Part shown: positions 62,795-64,000 of the stretch, piece by piece | Position numbering within the stretch: the stretch's first letter is position 1 | Layout of the letters: the number at the start of each line of letters is the position of its first letter | Assembly (NCBI GenBank): GCA_946800325.1 | Contig: OX326960.1 | Span: 13,044,393-13,108,392, forward strand | Reading direction: 5' to 3' | Length of the DNA: 64,000 bases | Source: Luzula sylvatica | Taxonomy: Eukaryota; Streptophyta; Magnoliopsida; Poales; Juncaceae | Program-made: the position numbers and the translations under genes | The notes under the pieces: generated by a model | What the model was told of the DNA's origin: nothing | The model's input: only the letters and a program-made list of their open reading frames with translations | Database searches by the model: none

Positions 62795-64000
62795 ATGTTA
62801 TTTAATTTCGTATCTCTTTTGTGTTGGAATGTAAGAGGACTAGGATGTCCAAGAAAATGTATGGTGGTTAAGAATATTGTTAGACAAGCTAAATGCAACA
62901 TTATATGCTTTCAAGAAACGAAATGGGAAGATCCCAATTATTTTAATATGAAAAAGGTTTCGTCACCAAACATAAGTAATGTAGCGTTCAAAAAAGCAAA
63001 CGGCACGAAAGGGGGCTTAATGACCGCATGGTCCAACGATTTCACATTACTTTCAACAAGACAAACCGAACACTCCTTGAGTACTCAATTAAAAACAACA
63101 AACGGTTACGAATTTTTATTATCAAATATTTATGGCCCAACAAACGAAAATGAGAAAAAAGATTTTCTAGAGGAAATAAAAGCAATTAACCCGCAAGCGA
63201 TGCCTTGGCTACTTGCGGGAGATTTCAACATGATTCGACACGTACATGAATCAACGGGATTCTCACATAGATATGATAATATTCTAGCCTTCAACGAATG
63301 CATAAACGCCCTATTCTTAGGAGAAATTCCATTAGAAGGGAGACAATTTACATGGAACAACAAAAGAGAAAATCCGACTTTCTCAAAACTAGATAGAATA
63401 CTTCTCTCGGGTCACTTCTTTAATCTAAACATAATACCATCGTTAGTACACTTTACTAATATTACATCCGACCATATCCCGATCAAATTCACTCTTAACA
63501 AGCCAAATGCAATGACACAAGATCACGCACCCAAATTTGAAAGGAAATGGTTGTACAAAAAAGAATTTAAAGAACTCATCAAAACCCACTGGGGAGAACA
63601 CCCAATCCATCGAAATTCGGCCATCAATTTTAACTACAAAATTAACAAAGTATGGGCCAAAACGAAACTTTGGGCAAAGCAAATAGAGGAAGTTGACCAA
63701 CAAATAACCGAAAACAATAATTTCGTGATTCAATCACTACAAGCAAGACAGGAATTAATACCGCTAACAGGCCACCAAAAAAAACTATTAATAGACGCAA
63801 CAACAAAGGCACATGAGATGGCCATACTAGAGGAATCGAAATGGCAACAAAGATCATCGTGCACTTGGTTGAAAATGGGTGATAAGAATACATCATATTT
63901 TCACGCTTTGGCATCGGGCAAACGAGCAAGAAATACGATAAATACAATTAACCATGAAGGATCCACAATATCGGACAACACACAAATACAAAATGCCTTC
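62795..64000 (+). CDS. LINE ORF2: APE-type endonuclease and start of reverse-transcriptase polyprotein (partial)
   Basis: An open frame of 402 codons with no stop, running off the window. The ATG at 62795 is the first after an in-frame TAA at 62789, and the endonuclease begins almost at once. Landmarks of the exonuclease-endonuclease-phosphatase fold are all present in order: the Asn in LLCWNVRGLG (about 8-17), the Glu in IICFQETKW (about 36-44), NIYGPTN, the Asp/Asn pair in LLAGDFNMI, LDRILLS and the terminal SDHIP. After this come the linker before the reverse transcriptase and a TWLKMGDKNTSYFH word typical of plant LINE ORF2. The enzyme nicks target DNA to prime reverse transcription. The catalytic residues look intact; the reverse transcriptase itself lies outside the window. 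Confidence 0.93.
   Translation, partial: MLFNFVSLLCWNVRGLGCPRKCMVVKNIVRQAKCNIICFQETKWEDPNYFNMKKVSSPNISNVAFKKANGTKGGLMTAWSNDFTLLSTRQTEHSLSTQLKTTNGYEFLLSNIYGPTNENEKKDFLEEIKAINPQAMPWLLAGDFNMIRHVHESTGFSHRYDNILAFNECINALFLGEIPLEGRQFTWNNKRENPTFSKLDRILLSGHFFNLNIIPSLVHFTNITSDHIPIKFTLNKPNAMTQDHAPKFERKWLYKKEFKELIKTHWGEHPIHRNSAINFNYKINKVWAKTKLWAKQIEEVDQQITENNNFVIQSLQARQELIPLTGHQKKLLIDATTKAHEMAILEESKWQQRSSCTWLKMGDKNTSYFHALASGKRARNTINTINHEGSTISDNTQIQNAF

Larger units (their letters stand above)
60009..64000 (+). mobile_element. Plant L1-type LINE retrotransposon, 5' portion (continues past window)
   Basis: The satellite ends at about 60008 and a two-ORF LINE begins. ORF1 carries zinc knuckles and an RRM-like domain; ORF2 begins with an APE-type endonuclease. 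The reverse transcriptase, 3' UTR, poly(A) tail and right target-site duplication would lie beyond 64000. There is only about 20 bp before the first ATG, so the element may be slightly 5'-truncated or have a very short 5' UTR. Both ORFs are open as far as seen. Confidence 0.92.

Noticed and set aside
63130..63947. Minus-strand ORFs at the end of the window
   Set aside because: They lie opposite the endonuclease frame of ORF2, which is open for 402 codons and has all the expected motifs.

Overview
This window looks like plant nuclear heterochromatin. The evidence is a Ty3/gypsy-type LTR element primed by a tRNA-Asp-like site, two copies of a solo LTR with copia-like TGTTGG/CCAACA ends, and the front part of a plant-type L1 (LINE) element. 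I see no single-copy host gene, rRNA or tRNA. The LINE ORF1 has two zinc knuckles ahead of an RRM-like domain, an arrangement I associate with monocot LINEs, so a monocot is a weak guess.

About 51 of the 64 kb is one unusual satellite: a degenerate tetranucleotide array, TTAG on one strand and CTAA on the other. It is interrupted every ~30-190 bp by a short 'punctuation' word related to GTATGTAGGAAGG. The punctuation variants recur in a fixed order, giving a higher-order repeat of about 1.45 kb (anchor spacings 1451, 1430, 1461 and 1452 bp). The array changes strand eleven times, usually at short palindromes such as GTTAAC.

Layout: 1-2608 TTAG array; 2609-8911 gypsy-type non-autonomous element (TSD TTAAT, near-identical LTRs, one 374-codon ORF and an integrase-tail remnant); 8912-9474 TTAG; 9475-11162 CTAA; 11163-11766 TTAG; 11767-13112 CTAA; 13113-26571 TTAG; 26572-39522 CTAA; 39523-40107 TTAG; 40108-41007 CTAA; 41008-42246 solo LTR (minus strand, TSD GAACC); 42247-48132 CTAA; 48133-48722 TTAG; 48723-49622 CTAA; 49623-50861 second copy of the same solo LTR; 50862-56889 CTAA; 56890-58441 TTAG; 58442-60008 CTAA; 60009-64000 LINE with ORF1 and an ORF2 that runs off the window.

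Large rearrangements lie over this: a 5.15-kb tandem duplication (28360-33512 / 33513-~38690); an 8.6-kb tandem duplication (37394-46016 / 46017-~54655) that carried the solo LTR with it; an inverted repeat with arms of about 5 kb (12605-~17825 and ~52589-57417) that shares many rare variants; and a direct repeat of the first 2.6 kb around 13.5-16.6 kb. The genes present are all mobile-element genes. The satellite is non-coding and, by sequence, almost free of CG and CHG sites.
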